A stretch of DNA of 64,000 nt from Roseibium sp. HPY-6 (GCF_040530035.1 NZ_JBEWCD010000003.1:1-64000), one strand, 5' to 3'. Shown: positions 37,576 through 46,356, counted from the stretch's first letter. The notes: generated by a model not told the origin, from the letters alone. Translations and numbers: made by a program.

Positions 37576-39453
37576 ATGCCCGACCGAGCCACCGCCATTC
37601 GCCGGGCCCGGATGCCCGCTGTCATAGATCCTTTGCTTGGCAAGCTGATTGGAATTGCACCCAACACGGCAATCGCAGTTCTGATTGCGTCGGTGCTTGC
37701 CGGGTTTGTTTTCCTTGCGCCACATGGCATGCCGCAACAAGCGGCGGCTGCGTTTCTCCTGACTGGTCTGGCGATCGTCGGCTGGACACTGACACCGATA
37801 CCCGACTCCGTCGTTGCGGTGTTTGCGGCGGTAGGGCTGGTGCTCACCGGCGCTTTTCCGGAGGAACGCTTCTACCAGGCCCTTGGGACGGAAATTGTCT
37901 GGTTGCTGATTGCCGCTTTCGTGATTGCCGCCGCCATCAAATCGTCCGGCCTCACGCAATGGCTGGCATTTGCTGTTACAAGACGGTTTTCATCGGTTTC
38001 CGGTCTCTTTCACGGATTGACCTTCGTCATCACTGCAACTGCTTTCCTTGTACCGTCGACTTCTGGCCGCGCGGCCCTGCTTGTTCCCGTCTTCGTCAGC
38101 CTGCTCCCGGCAATGCCGACCGGAAATCTGCGGCGGGCCCTCGCTTTGCTGTTTCCAAGCGCGATCCTCTTGTCGGCAGGCGGGTCACTGATCGGTGCCG
38201 GAGCCCATTTCGTCGCGGTGGAAACAATCCGCACATCGACGGGAACTGTCATTTCTTTCTTCGAATGGATCATGCTTGCGCTGCCCATCGCGCTGCTTTC
38301 CACGCACGGGGCCACGCTGTTGATCCTTCAATTGTTTGTACCCGCAAGCGAGCGCAGTACGCGGCTGTCAACGAAGGACGATGCGCCAACCGGGCCCTTC
38401 AGCGTCAGGCAGAAAAGATTGCTGTTCGTCCTCTCCGTCATGGTCATTGCCTGGTCCACCACCGGCTGGCACGGGCTCGGCACCGCAGTGATCGCCTGTC
38501 TTGGCGCTGCGCTGGTGGTGACGCCGCTGCTAACGGAAGAAAAGCCGAAGGAACTGTTTCGAAACGTGGAAACCGAGCTTCTGGTTTTCCTCGCGTCTAC
38601 CCTGGTCATCGCGCAGGCCGTCGTTTCGACCGGCAAGAGCAAATGGCTTGCAGACAGGCTCTTGGTCATTCTGCCAGCTGACGCCCTTCACAATCGTGAG
38701 CTGACAATCCTGTTTGTCGTGCTCATCTCGGTGGCAGCTCATCTGGTCATCAACTCACGCAGTGCCCGCGCGGCTGTACTTATTCCGGCGCTGGCGCTTC
38801 CCCTGGCCGAATTCGGCCACGACACCGCGACCCTCATCCTGGTAACTGTTCTCGGCACCGGGTTCTGCCAGACCATGGTGGCAAGCGCCAAGCCCATCGC
38901 CATATTCCGGTCTGTCGGGGAAAATCACTTCGAACAGAGTGACCTGATGAAGCTTGCGCTGGCGCTCTTGCCGCTCAAAGTCGCTGTCATAACCGTTTTT
39001 GCCATCTTCGTCTGGCCAGTCCAGATGCCTGTCCTCTCCGAACAAAATCCGATCGTGCAACATCAGGGCCTGCATGCAGACCCGTTTGAGGTTACATCAT
39101 TGGCGGCACACGACAGTCTCCGTCCTCAACCGATGGAAGGAGCTCTTTGTTCCGCTCACCATCTTGAAGTCCTGATGCTTGGAACGATCCGCGACGAAAC
39201 TATGTGGGCGGCCGGCTGGTGGCATGTCTGGAACCGATTGCGTCAAGCGGGTTATCCGGTTGAAAAATCCGCCGTGAAGGAGATCTACCGGAAAAAAGAC
39301 ATGGTCTATCTGCGCGATCACTCCGTTGCCATTGCGGAAATCAATCTGAGGAGCGAACACGTTCGCGAGGCGGCGAGCCTGTGCTCTGGCGCTCTTCAGA
39401 AAAGCGGATCGATGAGCGAAATGATCACGCCTGTTCCGAGACAGAAACCCTGA
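37576..39453 (+). CDS. SLC13/DASS-type anion transporter with cytosolic C-terminal extension
   Basis: Predicted sodium- or proton-coupled anion transporter (625 residues) with about 12 helices and two inverted halves. PSTSGRAALLVPVF and INSRSARAAVLIPAL are the paired SN(T)-type substrate motifs of the DASS group. Beyond residue about 490 comes a soluble tail of some 130 residues without any domain I know. An AAGGAG ribosome site precedes the ATG. Glycerate kinase follows, so uptake of glycerate or a related acid is likely, but this is inference from context. Confidence 0.87.
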   Translation: MPDRATAIRRARMPAVIDPLLGKLIGIAPNTAIAVLIASVLAGFVFLAPHGMPQQAAAAFLLTGLAIVGWTLTPIPDSVVAVFAAVGLVLTGAFPEERFYQALGTEIVWLLIAAFVIAAAIKSSGLTQWLAFAVTRRFSSVSGLFHGLTFVITATAFLVPSTSGRAALLVPVFVSLLPAMPTGNLRRALALLFPSAILLSAGGSLIGAGAHFVAVETIRTSTGTVISFFEWIMLALPIALLSTHGATLLILQLFVPASERSTRLSTKDDAPTGPFSVRQKRLLFVLSVMVIAWSTTGWHGLGTAVIACLGAALVVTPLLTEEKPKELFRNVETELLVFLASTLVIAQAVVSTGKSKWLADRLLVILPADALHNRELTILFVVLISVAAHLVINSRSARAAVLIPALALPLAEFGHDTATLILVTVLGTGFCQTMVASAKPIAIFRSVGENHFEQSDLMKLALALLPLKVAVITVFAIFVWPVQMPVLSEQNPIVQHQGLHADPFEVTSLAAHDSLRPQPMEGALCSAHHLEVLMLGTIRDETMWAAGWWHVWNRLRQAGYPVEKSAVKEIYRKKDMVYLRDHSVAIAEINLRSEHVREAASLCSGALQKSGSMSEMITPVPRQKP

Positions 39454-39483
39454 TCCGACGTCGCAAAACTGTGCTGAATTATT

Positions 39484-39514
39484 AAGGGTCCGGCATCACG
39501 CCGGGCCCTTTCTG
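39484..39514 (+). terminator. Hairpin after the SLC13 transporter gene
   Basis: Stem AAGGGTCCGGC (39484-39494) and GCCGGGCCCTT (39500-39510) with one T-G pair and a 5-nt loop, 31 bp past the stop. It is followed by only TTCTGTAT, so it may be a weak terminator or an mRNA-stabilising hairpin between transporter and kinase. Confidence 0.5.
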
Positions 39515-39603
39515 TATATGCCACCGAAAGTTTCAAATGCTGCGGAATAACTCGGGGCCTGGCTCGTTCTCCTTTCACTTACAGGAACAAAAAGGAGATG
39601 ATC

Positions 39604-40764
39604 ATGCCGCTGAACATTCTGGTTGCCCCGTCAGGCTTCAAGGAATCACTCGACGTGAACGATGTCGTGGAAGCAATCTCCGAAGGCTGCCACCGGGCCC
39701 TGCCGGATTGCCGCATCCTCAAGGCACCGATGGTCGATGGTGGCGAAGGCTTCACGAAGGCCCTGGTCAACGCCACTTCGGGCACGCTGCACAAGGTTGC
39801 GGTAACGGGCCCTGTTGGCCAAACCGTCGACAGCTTCTACGGCCTGCTCGGTAGCGAAGGTTCGAAAACAGCTGTCATCGAAATGGCCGCGGCCGCAGGG
39901 CTGAGTCTCGTGCCGCGCGATCAGAGAGATCCGACCCTGACGACCAGTTACGGTGTCGGTGAACTCATTCTTTCCGCACTGGACGCTGGCGCGGAGCGCA
40001 TTCTTGTCGGATGCGGTGACAGCGGCATCAATGACGGCGGCGCCGGCATGGCACAGGCGCTCGGTGCCCGCCTGCTTGACAAGGATGGCAACGAAATCGG
40101 ACGCGGCGGTCTCGAACTGGCAGGCATGTCCCGCATCGACGTGTCCGGCATCGATCCCCGGCTCGCCGATACGCAAATCGACGCGGCGGTCAACTGGCAC
40201 AACGTGCTTTTGGGTGAACGGGGTGTCGCTCGGGTCTTCGGACCCCAAAAGGGCGCGACACCGACGCAGGTTCAGGCGCTGGAAGAAGCCCTGGAGATCT
40301 ATGCATTCTTGTTGAACAGAGACCTCGACCTGGATCTTGGATTGCAAAACGGATCCGGTGCATCCGGCGGGCTCGGCACAGGGCTGATGGCTTTTGCCGG
40401 GGCAACCCTGCACCCGCGTTTCGACATCGTCATGCAATATCTTGAATTCGATGCATTGCTGACTTCGGCGGATCTTGTCATCACGGCGGAAGGGTCGCTC
40501 GACGGGCAGAGCCCCTACGGGAAAGTTCCCTGCGAAGTCGCTCAGCGCGCGCGGAAACGCGACATTCCGACGATTGCGTTGGCGGGGACGATAGGAACCG
40601 GCGTACGCACAACCCTTGATACCGGCATTGACGCGTTCGCGTCTATTCTCAAACGCCCGTGCTCGCTCGAGGATGCCATCCTGGAAGCAAGAAAACTGCT
40701 CAGAAACGCCAGCGAAGACGCACTTAGGATGATCATGGTCGGCGCGCGGCTGAAAGCCGCCTGA
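39604..40764 (+). CDS. Glycerate kinase (GarK/GlxK family)
   Basis: Phosphorylates D-glycerate, usually to 2-phosphoglycerate, feeding glycolysis. The family opening LNILVAPSGFKESL, DGGEGFTKAL, GCGDSGINDGGAGMAQALGA, and the end-part TAEGSLDGQSPYGK are all present. I start at the ATG at 39604 because AAAGGAG ends at 39597, giving 6-nt spacing; an ATG at 39598 would touch the ribosome site. Length 386 is normal. It is coupled by position with the SLC13 transporter and closed by a terminator. Confidence 0.94.
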   Translation: MPLNILVAPSGFKESLDVNDVVEAISEGCHRALPDCRILKAPMVDGGEGFTKALVNATSGTLHKVAVTGPVGQTVDSFYGLLGSEGSKTAVIEMAAAAGLSLVPRDQRDPTLTTSYGVGELILSALDAGAERILVGCGDSGINDGGAGMAQALGARLLDKDGNEIGRGGLELAGMSRIDVSGIDPRLADTQIDAAVNWHNVLLGERGVARVFGPQKGATPTQVQALEEALEIYAFLLNRDLDLDLGLQNGSGASGGLGTGLMAFAGATLHPRFDIVMQYLEFDALLTSADLVITAEGSLDGQSPYGKVPCEVAQRARKRDIPTIALAGTIGTGVRTTLDTGIDAFASILKRPCSLEDAILEARKLLRNASEDALRMIMVGARLKAA

Positions 40765-40811
40765 CCCTACATCAAAGAATAAAAACAACAATAATAGAGA
40801 CAGTTACGACT

Positions 40812-40861
40812 CCGCTGCTGGTTTCGGGAAATGCGAATCCGAACCGGCGGCGGCCTTTTTT
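40812..40861 (+). terminator. Rho-independent terminator of the glycerate kinase gene
   Basis: CCGCTGCTGGTTTCGG (40812-40827) pairs with CCGAACCGGCGGCGG (40839-40853) through G-C and several G-U pairs and one bulge, followed by CCTTTTTT. Confidence 0.65.
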
Positions 40862-41013
40862 CGTTCACGAACACAATGCTCTGTTGCAGGCTGCGGGACA
40901 CTAATTGTCGACAGCACAAGGGCGTCTTTGCCCCCAAGGCAAGAATGCGCAAAAGTTGAACCAGCGCGTCTCAACGCTTATCTTACATCTATCGGGGACA
41001 AGAGAGCAGGCCT

Positions 41014-41388
41014 ATGAACACGACTTTTGAAGATCTGGGATTCGAGCCCGAGTACCTCGGACCTGAAGAGGAACAGACAAAGTCCGTCAGGGAAAAACTG
41101 CTTTCAACGGCAAAGAAAGCGGCCCGGCAAATACCCTTCATGGAAGATGTGGTCGCCGGATATTACTGTGCGCTCGATCCCGCAACCCCCGCCAAAGTCC
41201 GTGTAACGGTCATTGCCGCACTCGCCTATTTCGTACTTCCTCTGGACACCATTCCGGATTTCCTGATCGGCGTCGGGTTTGGCGACGATGCAACTGTGCT
41301 CATGGCGGCGATCGCCATGGTTCGCGGCCATATGCGAGATGATCACTATGACGCTGCCAAGGAAGCCCTGAAGGACGGAGATCTCTAA
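41014..41388 (+). CDS. DUF1232 (YkvA family) protein
   Basis: Small protein (124 residues) with an N-terminal charged part and the YkvA/DUF1232 domain (about 55-110): DPATPAKVRVTVIAALAYFVLPLDTIPDF, a short hydrophobic hairpin with the invariant LPxDxIPD. Family function is unknown. GGGGACAAGAGAGCAGGCCT precedes the ATG. Its stop overlaps the end of the convergent membrane protein gene by 4 bp. Confidence 0.92.
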   Translation: MNTTFEDLGFEPEYLGPEEEQTKSVREKLLSTAKKAARQIPFMEDVVAGYYCALDPATPAKVRVTVIAALAYFVLPLDTIPDFLIGVGFGDDATVLMAAIAMVRGHMRDDHYDAAKEALKDGDL

Positions 41389-41828
41389 GACTGGGTTTCT
41401 ACCTGCCTTGGAGGCAACCAGCACCCGGACGTGCGTCCGGCGATAACCCAGTACACCAGTCCTGCCAAAAAGCCGGCCGCAAGCGCAATGACGCTGCCGG
41501 GCCTGAAATCCGCATTCTGACCGGCTGAACCGAGGGTCCAAAGCAGAAATGCAATGCCTCCGCCAGCGGCGAGATGAAACACGACCCCTTTGAAGCGCGC
41601 AAATTCGGCAATTGCGATCACAATGCCTGCCGGGACCAGTGCTGCTGCACCGACAGCACTTGCGCCGATAAGCCCGGTTCCGATCATGGCGCCAAACGCA
41701 ACTGGATCTTCGCCGGGATGCACGGACTGGAAAAAACCCCAGGCCAGAAACAAACCAGAGGCGATCAGCCCGAAAATGAAGCCGCAGACGATTTTCAGGA
41801 GTTGAACCAGAAACTTTGTGCCGTCCAC
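41385..41828 (-). CDS. Small membrane protein of unknown function
   Basis: A 147-residue protein with four predicted membrane helices and a Gly/Ala-rich core. I recognise no named family. I chose the GTG start (LVQLLKIVCGF follows four codons later), 8-10 nt after GAGGGAT, because the first helix follows at once; a longer frame adds 46 residues rich in Cys and Arg that do not look conserved. The gene is convergent with DUF1232 and ends 4 bp inside it. Upstream it faces the infC leader. Confidence 0.7.
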   Translation of the reverse strand: MDGTKFLVQLLKIVCGFIFGLIASGLFLAWGFFQSVHPGEDPVAFGAMIGTGLIGASAVGAAALVPAGIVIAIAEFARFKGVVFHLAAGGGIAFLLWTLGSAGQNADFRPGSVIALAAGFLAGLVYWVIAGRTSGCWLPPRQVETQS

Positions 41829-41981
41829 GAGAGATCCCTCTTTTAAACTTCCCGACCAATCCCTAAGTGAGGTATCATCCCTTAAAATACAACACTTGGC
41901 TGCGATCGCAGCAGCCCAATCATAAAGACAGGAACCCCTTCTGCGCGAACAAGCGGAAAGACTCAAAACCGCTTATTTCGG

Positions 41982-42010
41982 TTGACTTTTCGGCGGTTTC
42001 GCAGGAATTT
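41982..42010 (+). promoter_or_regulatory. Candidate infC promoter
   Basis: TTGACT (41982-41987), 17-bp spacer, GAATTT (42005-42010). It would start transcription near 42017, giving a leader of about 110 nt before the infC start. The -35 is strong, the -10 is weak. Confidence 0.4.
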
Positions 42011-42037
42011 AGGGGATGGCGCTAGGACAAACGCAAC

Positions 42038-42072
42038 AGAGGCCTTGGTACATGAGTTCCGAGGTCTTTTGT
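42038..42072 (+). promoter_or_regulatory. Terminator-like hairpin in the infC leader
   Basis: AGAGGCCTTGG (42038-42048) pairs with CCGAGGTCTTT (42059-42069) over 11 positions including three G-U pairs, with a 10-nt loop and a TTTT end. A smaller hairpin CCTGG/CCAGG lies nearer the ribosome site. This may be an attenuator or part of infC autoregulation. Confidence 0.4.
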
Positions 42073-42129
42073 GCATCTTGAAGAGCCAATGCCTGGTGCC
42101 AGGTTGAAACGATAGAGGAGTTAGCGACC

Positions 42130-42669
42130 ATTCGCCGTCCGTTCCGCGCCCCGCCTCCCACAAAGGAAGGCCCGCGCACAAACCACGAAATTCGCGTTCG
42201 CGAAGTCCAGTTGATTGATCATGAAGGCGCCAACCGCGGCGTCGTGCCGACAGAAGAAGCGATGGATATCGCAATGGACGCGGGTTTGGATCTCGTAGAA
42301 ATCCAGCCGAACGCAAATCCCCCCGTCTGCAAGATCCTGGACTATGGCAGGTATAAATACCAGGCCCAGAAGAAAGCTGCTGAAGCCCGTAAGAAACAGA
42401 AGACCGTCGAGATCAAGGAGATCAAGATGCGTCCGAACATCGACACGCATGACTATGACGTGAAGATGAAAAACATGCTGCGGTTCTTCAACGACGGCGA
42501 CAAGGTGAAGGTCACACTCAGGTTCCGCGGTCGCGAAATGGCGCACCAGGATCTGGGCATGAATCTGTTGAACAAGGTTCGCGAAGAAACCTCTGAAATT
42601 GCCAAGGTCGAGTCGGCCCCGAAGCTTGAAGGCCGCCAGATGGTGATGGTTCTGGCTCCGCTGAAGTAA
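42130..42669 (+). CDS. infC: Translation initiation factor IF-3
   Basis: Binds the 30S subunit, keeps ribosomes apart and checks the start codon. The best start is ATT at 42130: it opens directly on [29 protein letters not shown], the known alphaproteobacterial N-terminus, 9 nt after GAGGAG. Codon 28 is the first in-frame ATG and would remove half of the N-domain. Length is then 179, standard for IF-3. AUU is the classical IF-3 start and lets the factor repress its own translation; that control is established in E. coli and inferred here. A terminator follows. Confidence 0.93.
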   Translation: MRRPFRAPPPTKEGPRTNHEIRVREVQLIDHEGANRGVVPTEEAMDIAMDAGLDLVEIQPNANPPVCKILDYGRYKYQAQKKAAEARKKQKTVEIKEIKMRPNIDTHDYDVKMKNMLRFFNDGDKVKVTLRFRGREMAHQDLGMNLLNKVREETSEIAKVESAPKLEGRQMVMVLAPLK

Positions 42670-42693
42670 GCGAAACAGACAGCTAAACTGCTT

Positions 42694-42718
42694 AAACCCC
42701 GCTCCGGCGGGGTTTTTT
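42694..42718 (+). terminator. Rho-independent terminator of infC
   Basis: Perfect 9-bp stem AAACCCCGC (42694-42702) and GCGGGGTTT (42707-42715) with tetraloop TCCG, running into TTTTTT. It lies 24 bp after the infC stop. Confidence 0.92.
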
Positions 42719-42759
42719 GGTTTTGAATGGAAACGCAAACAAGATCGAGGATCGACGGT

Positions 42760-43083
42760 ATGATCATACGTTGGTGGAGAGCCGTCGCTGGCAGCGAAGA
42801 CGTTCTGGCACATTATGCGGACCACCTGGAACGAACCACATTCGTCGAGATGGCTGAGCTGCCGGGCCATTTGGGCGCGGCCCTGGCTGTCAAGGTCAAA
42901 GGCAGCGATCATGAACTGGTGGTCACAAGTCTCTGGTCGGATCTTGAGTCGGCGGCGCACTTTGAAAAAGGAGCATTTGACGACGCCGTCGTGAAGCCGA
43001 GCACTCAAAAACTGCTGAAGTCATTCGACCTGAAGGTCGAGTATTTCGAAACCGTCGTCGCCACAGGAAAACTCGCGCCATAG
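42760..43083 (+). CDS. Antibiotic biosynthesis monooxygenase (ABM)-fold protein
   Basis: Small dimeric ferredoxin-like alpha/beta barrel protein of 107 residues. MIIRWWRAVAG, EMAELPGHLGAALAVK and VVTSLWSDLESAAHFEKGAF match the ABM pattern. Such proteins oxidise quinols or degrade heme, but many members have no known role. I use the ATG at 42760, 9 nt after GAGG; an earlier ATG at 42727 lies only 9 bp beyond the infC terminator. Confidence 0.75.
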   Translation: MIIRWWRAVAGSEDVLAHYADHLERTTFVEMAELPGHLGAALAVKVKGSDHELVVTSLWSDLESAAHFEKGAFDDAVVKPSTQKLLKSFDLKVEYFETVVATGKLAP

Positions 43084-43351
43084 GTCGACCGATAGACCTA
43101 GCAAGGTAAACTGTGACTTGAATAACAGACCACCCAGCGAATGATGCTTATCTTTCCGGCAATGCGGAAAGACCGGGTGGCACAAGATGTTTGCAATTAC
43201 AGCGCCAATCAAGATCAGGGCACAACTGCAATTCAATCCCTACTATCAGTACGCCAAGCCGGACCAGATAACTTAAGACAAGGGATGGACTGCGGTCTTC
43301 ATAGGATCGGAAGGCAACGACTACATTTTCGGAGACGAATTCTCCGACACC

Positions 43352-44098
43352 ATGTATGGCAATGGCGGGAATGACGGGCTCAACGGTGGCGGCGGAAGAG
43401 ACTTTCTTCATGGCGGCGAAGGAAACGACACTTTCGTCGGCGGTGAAGGCGCCGATGAAATGTACGGAGAAGAAGGCGACGACTTTTTCTTCGGGGAACT
43501 AGACCACAATGTGATCGATGGCGGCGCGGATTACGACACGGTCAGCTATTTCGGCCTGAACAAAGGCATCACGGTTCTTCTGGACTTTGCGATCGCGCAG
43601 GCAACAGATGCACCCTGGGAATTCGACACAATCAAGAACATCGAACGGGTCATCGGAACGAGCCACGACGACATAATCGTTGGTGACCATAGGGCCGCCG
43701 GCAACAGTCTGATCGCCGGCGCGGGCGACGACGTGGTATCCGGGAACGGCGGAACCGACACAATCGTTGGCGGTGCCGGCAGTGACGAACTCTGGGGCGG
43801 AACTGAAAGCGACACGTTCATTTTCAATCTTGGCGACAGCCGTGGCCGTCACGCGAACTTCGACAGGATCATGGACTTCGACCTCGATGATGATGTGATG
43901 GAGTTTCAGGTCTACGACAAGGACACAACGAACTGGTCAACCGAGACAGGTACCGTCGATGGCAAAACCGGTACATGGGTCAAGGTTACCGAGACCCATT
44001 TCGGCGAGGCGGAACTGGAAATCGAAACACTCTATGAGGTGTTTCTGGAAGGCACAGCGATCGCCACCGTGGGCTCGGACGACATCGTTTTCTTCTGA
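43352..44098 (+). CDS. RTX-type calcium-binding repeat protein, probably 5'-truncated
   Basis: The 248 residues carry RTX nonapeptide repeats (GGxGxDxLx) in two blocks, about 1-50 (GNGGNDGLNGGGGRDFLHGG) and about 115-155 (GAGDDVVSGNGGTDTIVGG), which bind calcium outside the cell and are usual for type I-secreted proteins. The C-terminal 70 residues resemble the end of such proteins. The coding frame runs upstream without a start codon as far as 43277, with another repeat (GSEGNDYIFGDE), so the given ATG is inside the repeats. A TAA at 43274 separates this from a possible in-frame N-terminus at 43187. See the findings. Confidence 0.75.
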   Translation: MYGNGGNDGLNGGGGRDFLHGGEGNDTFVGGEGADEMYGEEGDDFFFGELDHNVIDGGADYDTVSYFGLNKGITVLLDFAIAQATDAPWEFDTIKNIERVIGTSHDDIIVGDHRAAGNSLIAGAGDDVVSGNGGTDTIVGGAGSDELWGGTESDTFIFNLGDSRGRHANFDRIMDFDLDDDVMEFQVYDKDTTNWSTETGTVDGKTGTWVKVTETHFGEAELEIETLYEVFLEGTAIATVGSDDIVFF

Positions 44099-44168
44099 TG
44101 GCCCGAGCGCGCAGTCTTCCAGCGGCAAATGCCGAAAATTGGCAACAACCGGCTACATGCTGCCATTT

Positions 44169-45176
44169 CTAAACGATGTCGACCCACCCGCCTTTTTCAG
44201 CGGACGCGAAAATCGCATCGATGATTTTCATGTTCTGAAGCGCATCTTCGACGCCATACGTCATGACCTTTTCGCCCAGGACCGCGCGCCCGAACACGTC
44301 GGCCAGCTCAGCATATTGATCGCAGGGCGCGATGGTTTCAGTTGTCATCGACGCATCACCGAGCGCCGACCCGTCATCCATCCGCAACTCCGATGTCTCG
44401 CCCTGAGGTGCATTGAACGGGATCGGGATTTCAAGACGTTTCCGGGTTCCGACAAGCTGTAGTCGTTGATGCGCCGTCAACTGCGTGGACACTGTGAAGG
44501 TGAGCTGGCGCCCTGCGCCGAAATCCATGATCGCACTGGTGAAACGGTCTGTCCCGAAGTCCGGATCACGGTCGATCAGCGAGACAACCCGCTCCGGTTC
44601 GGCTTCGAAGAAGTAACGGCCGGCAAGCATGGTGTAGCACCCGATGTCCATCAGGGCACCGCCGCCCATATCGGCCCTGTTGCGGATATTGTCCGGGTCG
44701 TTGTTGAAGAAACTGAAAAAGCCCTGGATCGCATGTAGATCGCCAAGCTCTCCCGAACGCACGATCTCGCGGGCCCGGATCCATTGCGGGTGCGCGCGCA
44801 CCATGAAACCTTCGGCGACAAGACGGTCTTTCGGCAACTCAAGAAGCGTCGCGGCGTCTTCGGCGCTGAGAGCAATCGGTTTTTCGCACAGAACATGCTT
44901 ACCGGCTTCAACAGCCTGCACGGTCACCGGCACGTGCATGTGATTTGGAAGCGGGTTGTAAATCGCATCGATGTCAGGGTCGCCGAAAAGCTCTTCGTAG
45001 GAGCCGTACGCCTTTTCGATACCGAGGTCTTTCGCAGCGGCGCCCGCCCTCTCGGCGTCGCGCGAGGCGATGGCCGTAACGATCCCGGTTTGTGAAACCT
45101 GAATTCCGGGAATAACTTTTTCGCGGCCGATCTTGGCGGTTGATATGATTCCCCAGCGGACCTTTTTGCTGTCCAT
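44169..45176 (-). CDS. Gfo/Idh/MocA family NAD(P)-dependent oxidoreductase
   Basis: Predicted sugar or polyol dehydrogenase (335 residues). The Rossmann N-domain starts RWGIISTAKIGREKVIPG; the EKP motif (HVLCEKPIAL) and the C-terminal sheet domain with DMGGGALMDIGCYTM are standard. This resembles the xylose dehydrogenase/deoxyfluoronate-like group, but the substrate is unknown. It is transcribed leftward, downstream of a terminator that ends ppk2. Confidence 0.9.
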   Translation of the reverse strand: MDSKKVRWGIISTAKIGREKVIPGIQVSQTGIVTAIASRDAERAGAAAKDLGIEKAYGSYEELFGDPDIDAIYNPLPNHMHVPVTVQAVEAGKHVLCEKPIALSAEDAATLLELPKDRLVAEGFMVRAHPQWIRAREIVRSGELGDLHAIQGFFSFFNNDPDNIRNRADMGGGALMDIGCYTMLAGRYFFEAEPERVVSLIDRDPDFGTDRFTSAIMDFGAGRQLTFTVSTQLTAHQRLQLVGTRKRLEIPIPFNAPQGETSELRMDDGSALGDASMTTETIAPCDQYAELADVFGRAVLGEKVMTYGVEDALQNMKIIDAIFASAEKGGWVDIV

Positions 45177-45220
45177 TCTTGTTTCTCCCGTTCCCTAGGC
45201 ACACGCGTCAGTTGGCACGA

Positions 45221-45246
45221 AAAAATCCCGGCCTGCAAGGCCGGGA
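45221..45246 (-). terminator. Rho-independent terminator of ppk2
   Basis: Perfect 8-bp stem TCCCGGCC (45226-45233) and GGCCGGGA (45239-45246) with a 5-nt loop; on the minus strand it runs into TTTTTTCG. It lies about 35 bp past the ppk2 stop. Confidence 0.85.
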
Positions 45247-45281
45247 AGTGGGTCGATGCGGTTATAACCGGCTACATGCTG

Positions 45282-46190
45282 TCAAAATTTCTCGGGCACA
45301 TAGAGATGTTCCGGCAAAACCTTGCGTTCGTAGTCCGGATTGAACCGGCGCTCCGGCAAAGAGACCGGATCGTGCGGGACCTCCTCATAAGGCAGTTGCG
45401 ACAGAAGATGGCTGATGCAGTTGAGGCGCGCCTGCTTCTTGTCGTTGCCTTCCACAATGAACCACGGCGCTTCCGGGATGTTGGTACGCTCGAAGGTCTC
45501 TTCCTTCGCTTTGGTATAGTCTTCCCAGCGAATGCGGGATTCCAGATCCATTGGCGACAGTTTCCACTGTTTCAGCGGATCGTGGATGCGCATCAGGAAG
45601 CGCAGCTGCTGTTCCTCGTCCGTGATCGAGAACCAGTATTTGATCAGCCGGACCCCGGAGCGGACAATCATGCGTTCAAATTCGGGAACATCGTTGAAGA
45701 ACTGCTCGACCTGGTCTTCGTTTGCAAATCCCATGACGCGTTCAACACCGGAACGGTTGTACCAGGAGCGGTCAAACATAACGATTTCACCCGCAGCCGG
45801 CAGGTGCGGGACATAGCGCTGGAAGTACCATTGCGACTTTTCACGCTCCGTCGGCGCTGGAAGCGCAACGACGCGGGCAACGCGCGGGTTCAGACGTTGC
45901 GTAATGCGCTTGATTACCCCGCCCTTCCCGGCCGCGTCGCGGCCTTCAAAGACCACAACGATTTTTTCGCCGGTATGCTGGACCCAGTCCTGCAGCTTCA
46001 CCAGCTCGGCCTGCAATCTGAGCAGTTCGTGGAAATAGGTGTTCCGGTCGATCGGTGACTTGTGCTTTTTGTCGGAGATGAACTGAAGATCCTTCGCGAC
46101 CAGATTGTCGTCGATTTCCATCTCAAGTTCTTCATCAAGGGAATCTGCCCATTCGGCCTCAACCCAACTCTTTGCGCTTTCTTCGGTCAT
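45282..46190 (-). CDS. ppk2: Polyphosphate kinase 2
   Basis: Transfers phosphate between polyphosphate and nucleoside diphosphates, mainly to regenerate GTP or ATP. The 302 residues hold Walker A GRDAAGKG at 83-90, the lid module, and Walker B-like FDRSWYNRSGVERVMGF. The C-terminus ends in the family block YEEVPHDPVSLPERRFNP (part). I start at the ATG at 46190, 7 nt after GAGGA; a TTG lies one codon earlier. It stands alone leftward, with its own terminator. Confidence 0.95.
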   Translation of the reverse strand: MTEESAKSWVEAEWADSLDEELEMEIDDNLVAKDLQFISDKKHKSPIDRNTYFHELLRLQAELVKLQDWVQHTGEKIVVVFEGRDAAGKGGVIKRITQRLNPRVARVVALPAPTEREKSQWYFQRYVPHLPAAGEIVMFDRSWYNRSGVERVMGFANEDQVEQFFNDVPEFERMIVRSGVRLIKYWFSITDEEQQLRFLMRIHDPLKQWKLSPMDLESRIRWEDYTKAKEETFERTNIPEAPWFIVEGNDKKQARLNCISHLLSQLPYEEVPHDPVSLPERRFNPDYERKVLPEHLYVPEKF

Positions 46191-46327
46191 CAATCGGTCC
46201 TCATGAATCGTCTCGAACGGCGAATCTCAGAAAGAGTGTGAACAGCTTAACCATGTAAGTTTTTTGACAGTTGTGCCAGTTCGCAGTCCTTGATCCCCCT
46301 CAAAGGCGACTCAAAAGTTGACGTAAC

Positions 46328-46356
46328 TTGAAAATGAATGAACGTTCATTTATATA
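46328..46356 (+). promoter_or_regulatory. Promoter and palindromic operator of the TetR-led leucine operon
   Basis: TTGAAA (46328-46333), exactly 17 bp, TATATA (46351-46356). Inside the spacer is the perfect 14-bp palindrome AATGAACGTTCATT (46337-46350). A repressor on this site would block RNA polymerase directly. It lies 19 bp before the TetR start, which has AGGAGGAG upstream. Confidence 0.75.

Noticed and set aside
43274..43276. Recoding of the TAA in the RTX gene
   Set aside because: TAA is not a known selenocysteine or pyrrolysine codon in bacteria, and no recoding element is visible; a nonsense mutation is simpler.
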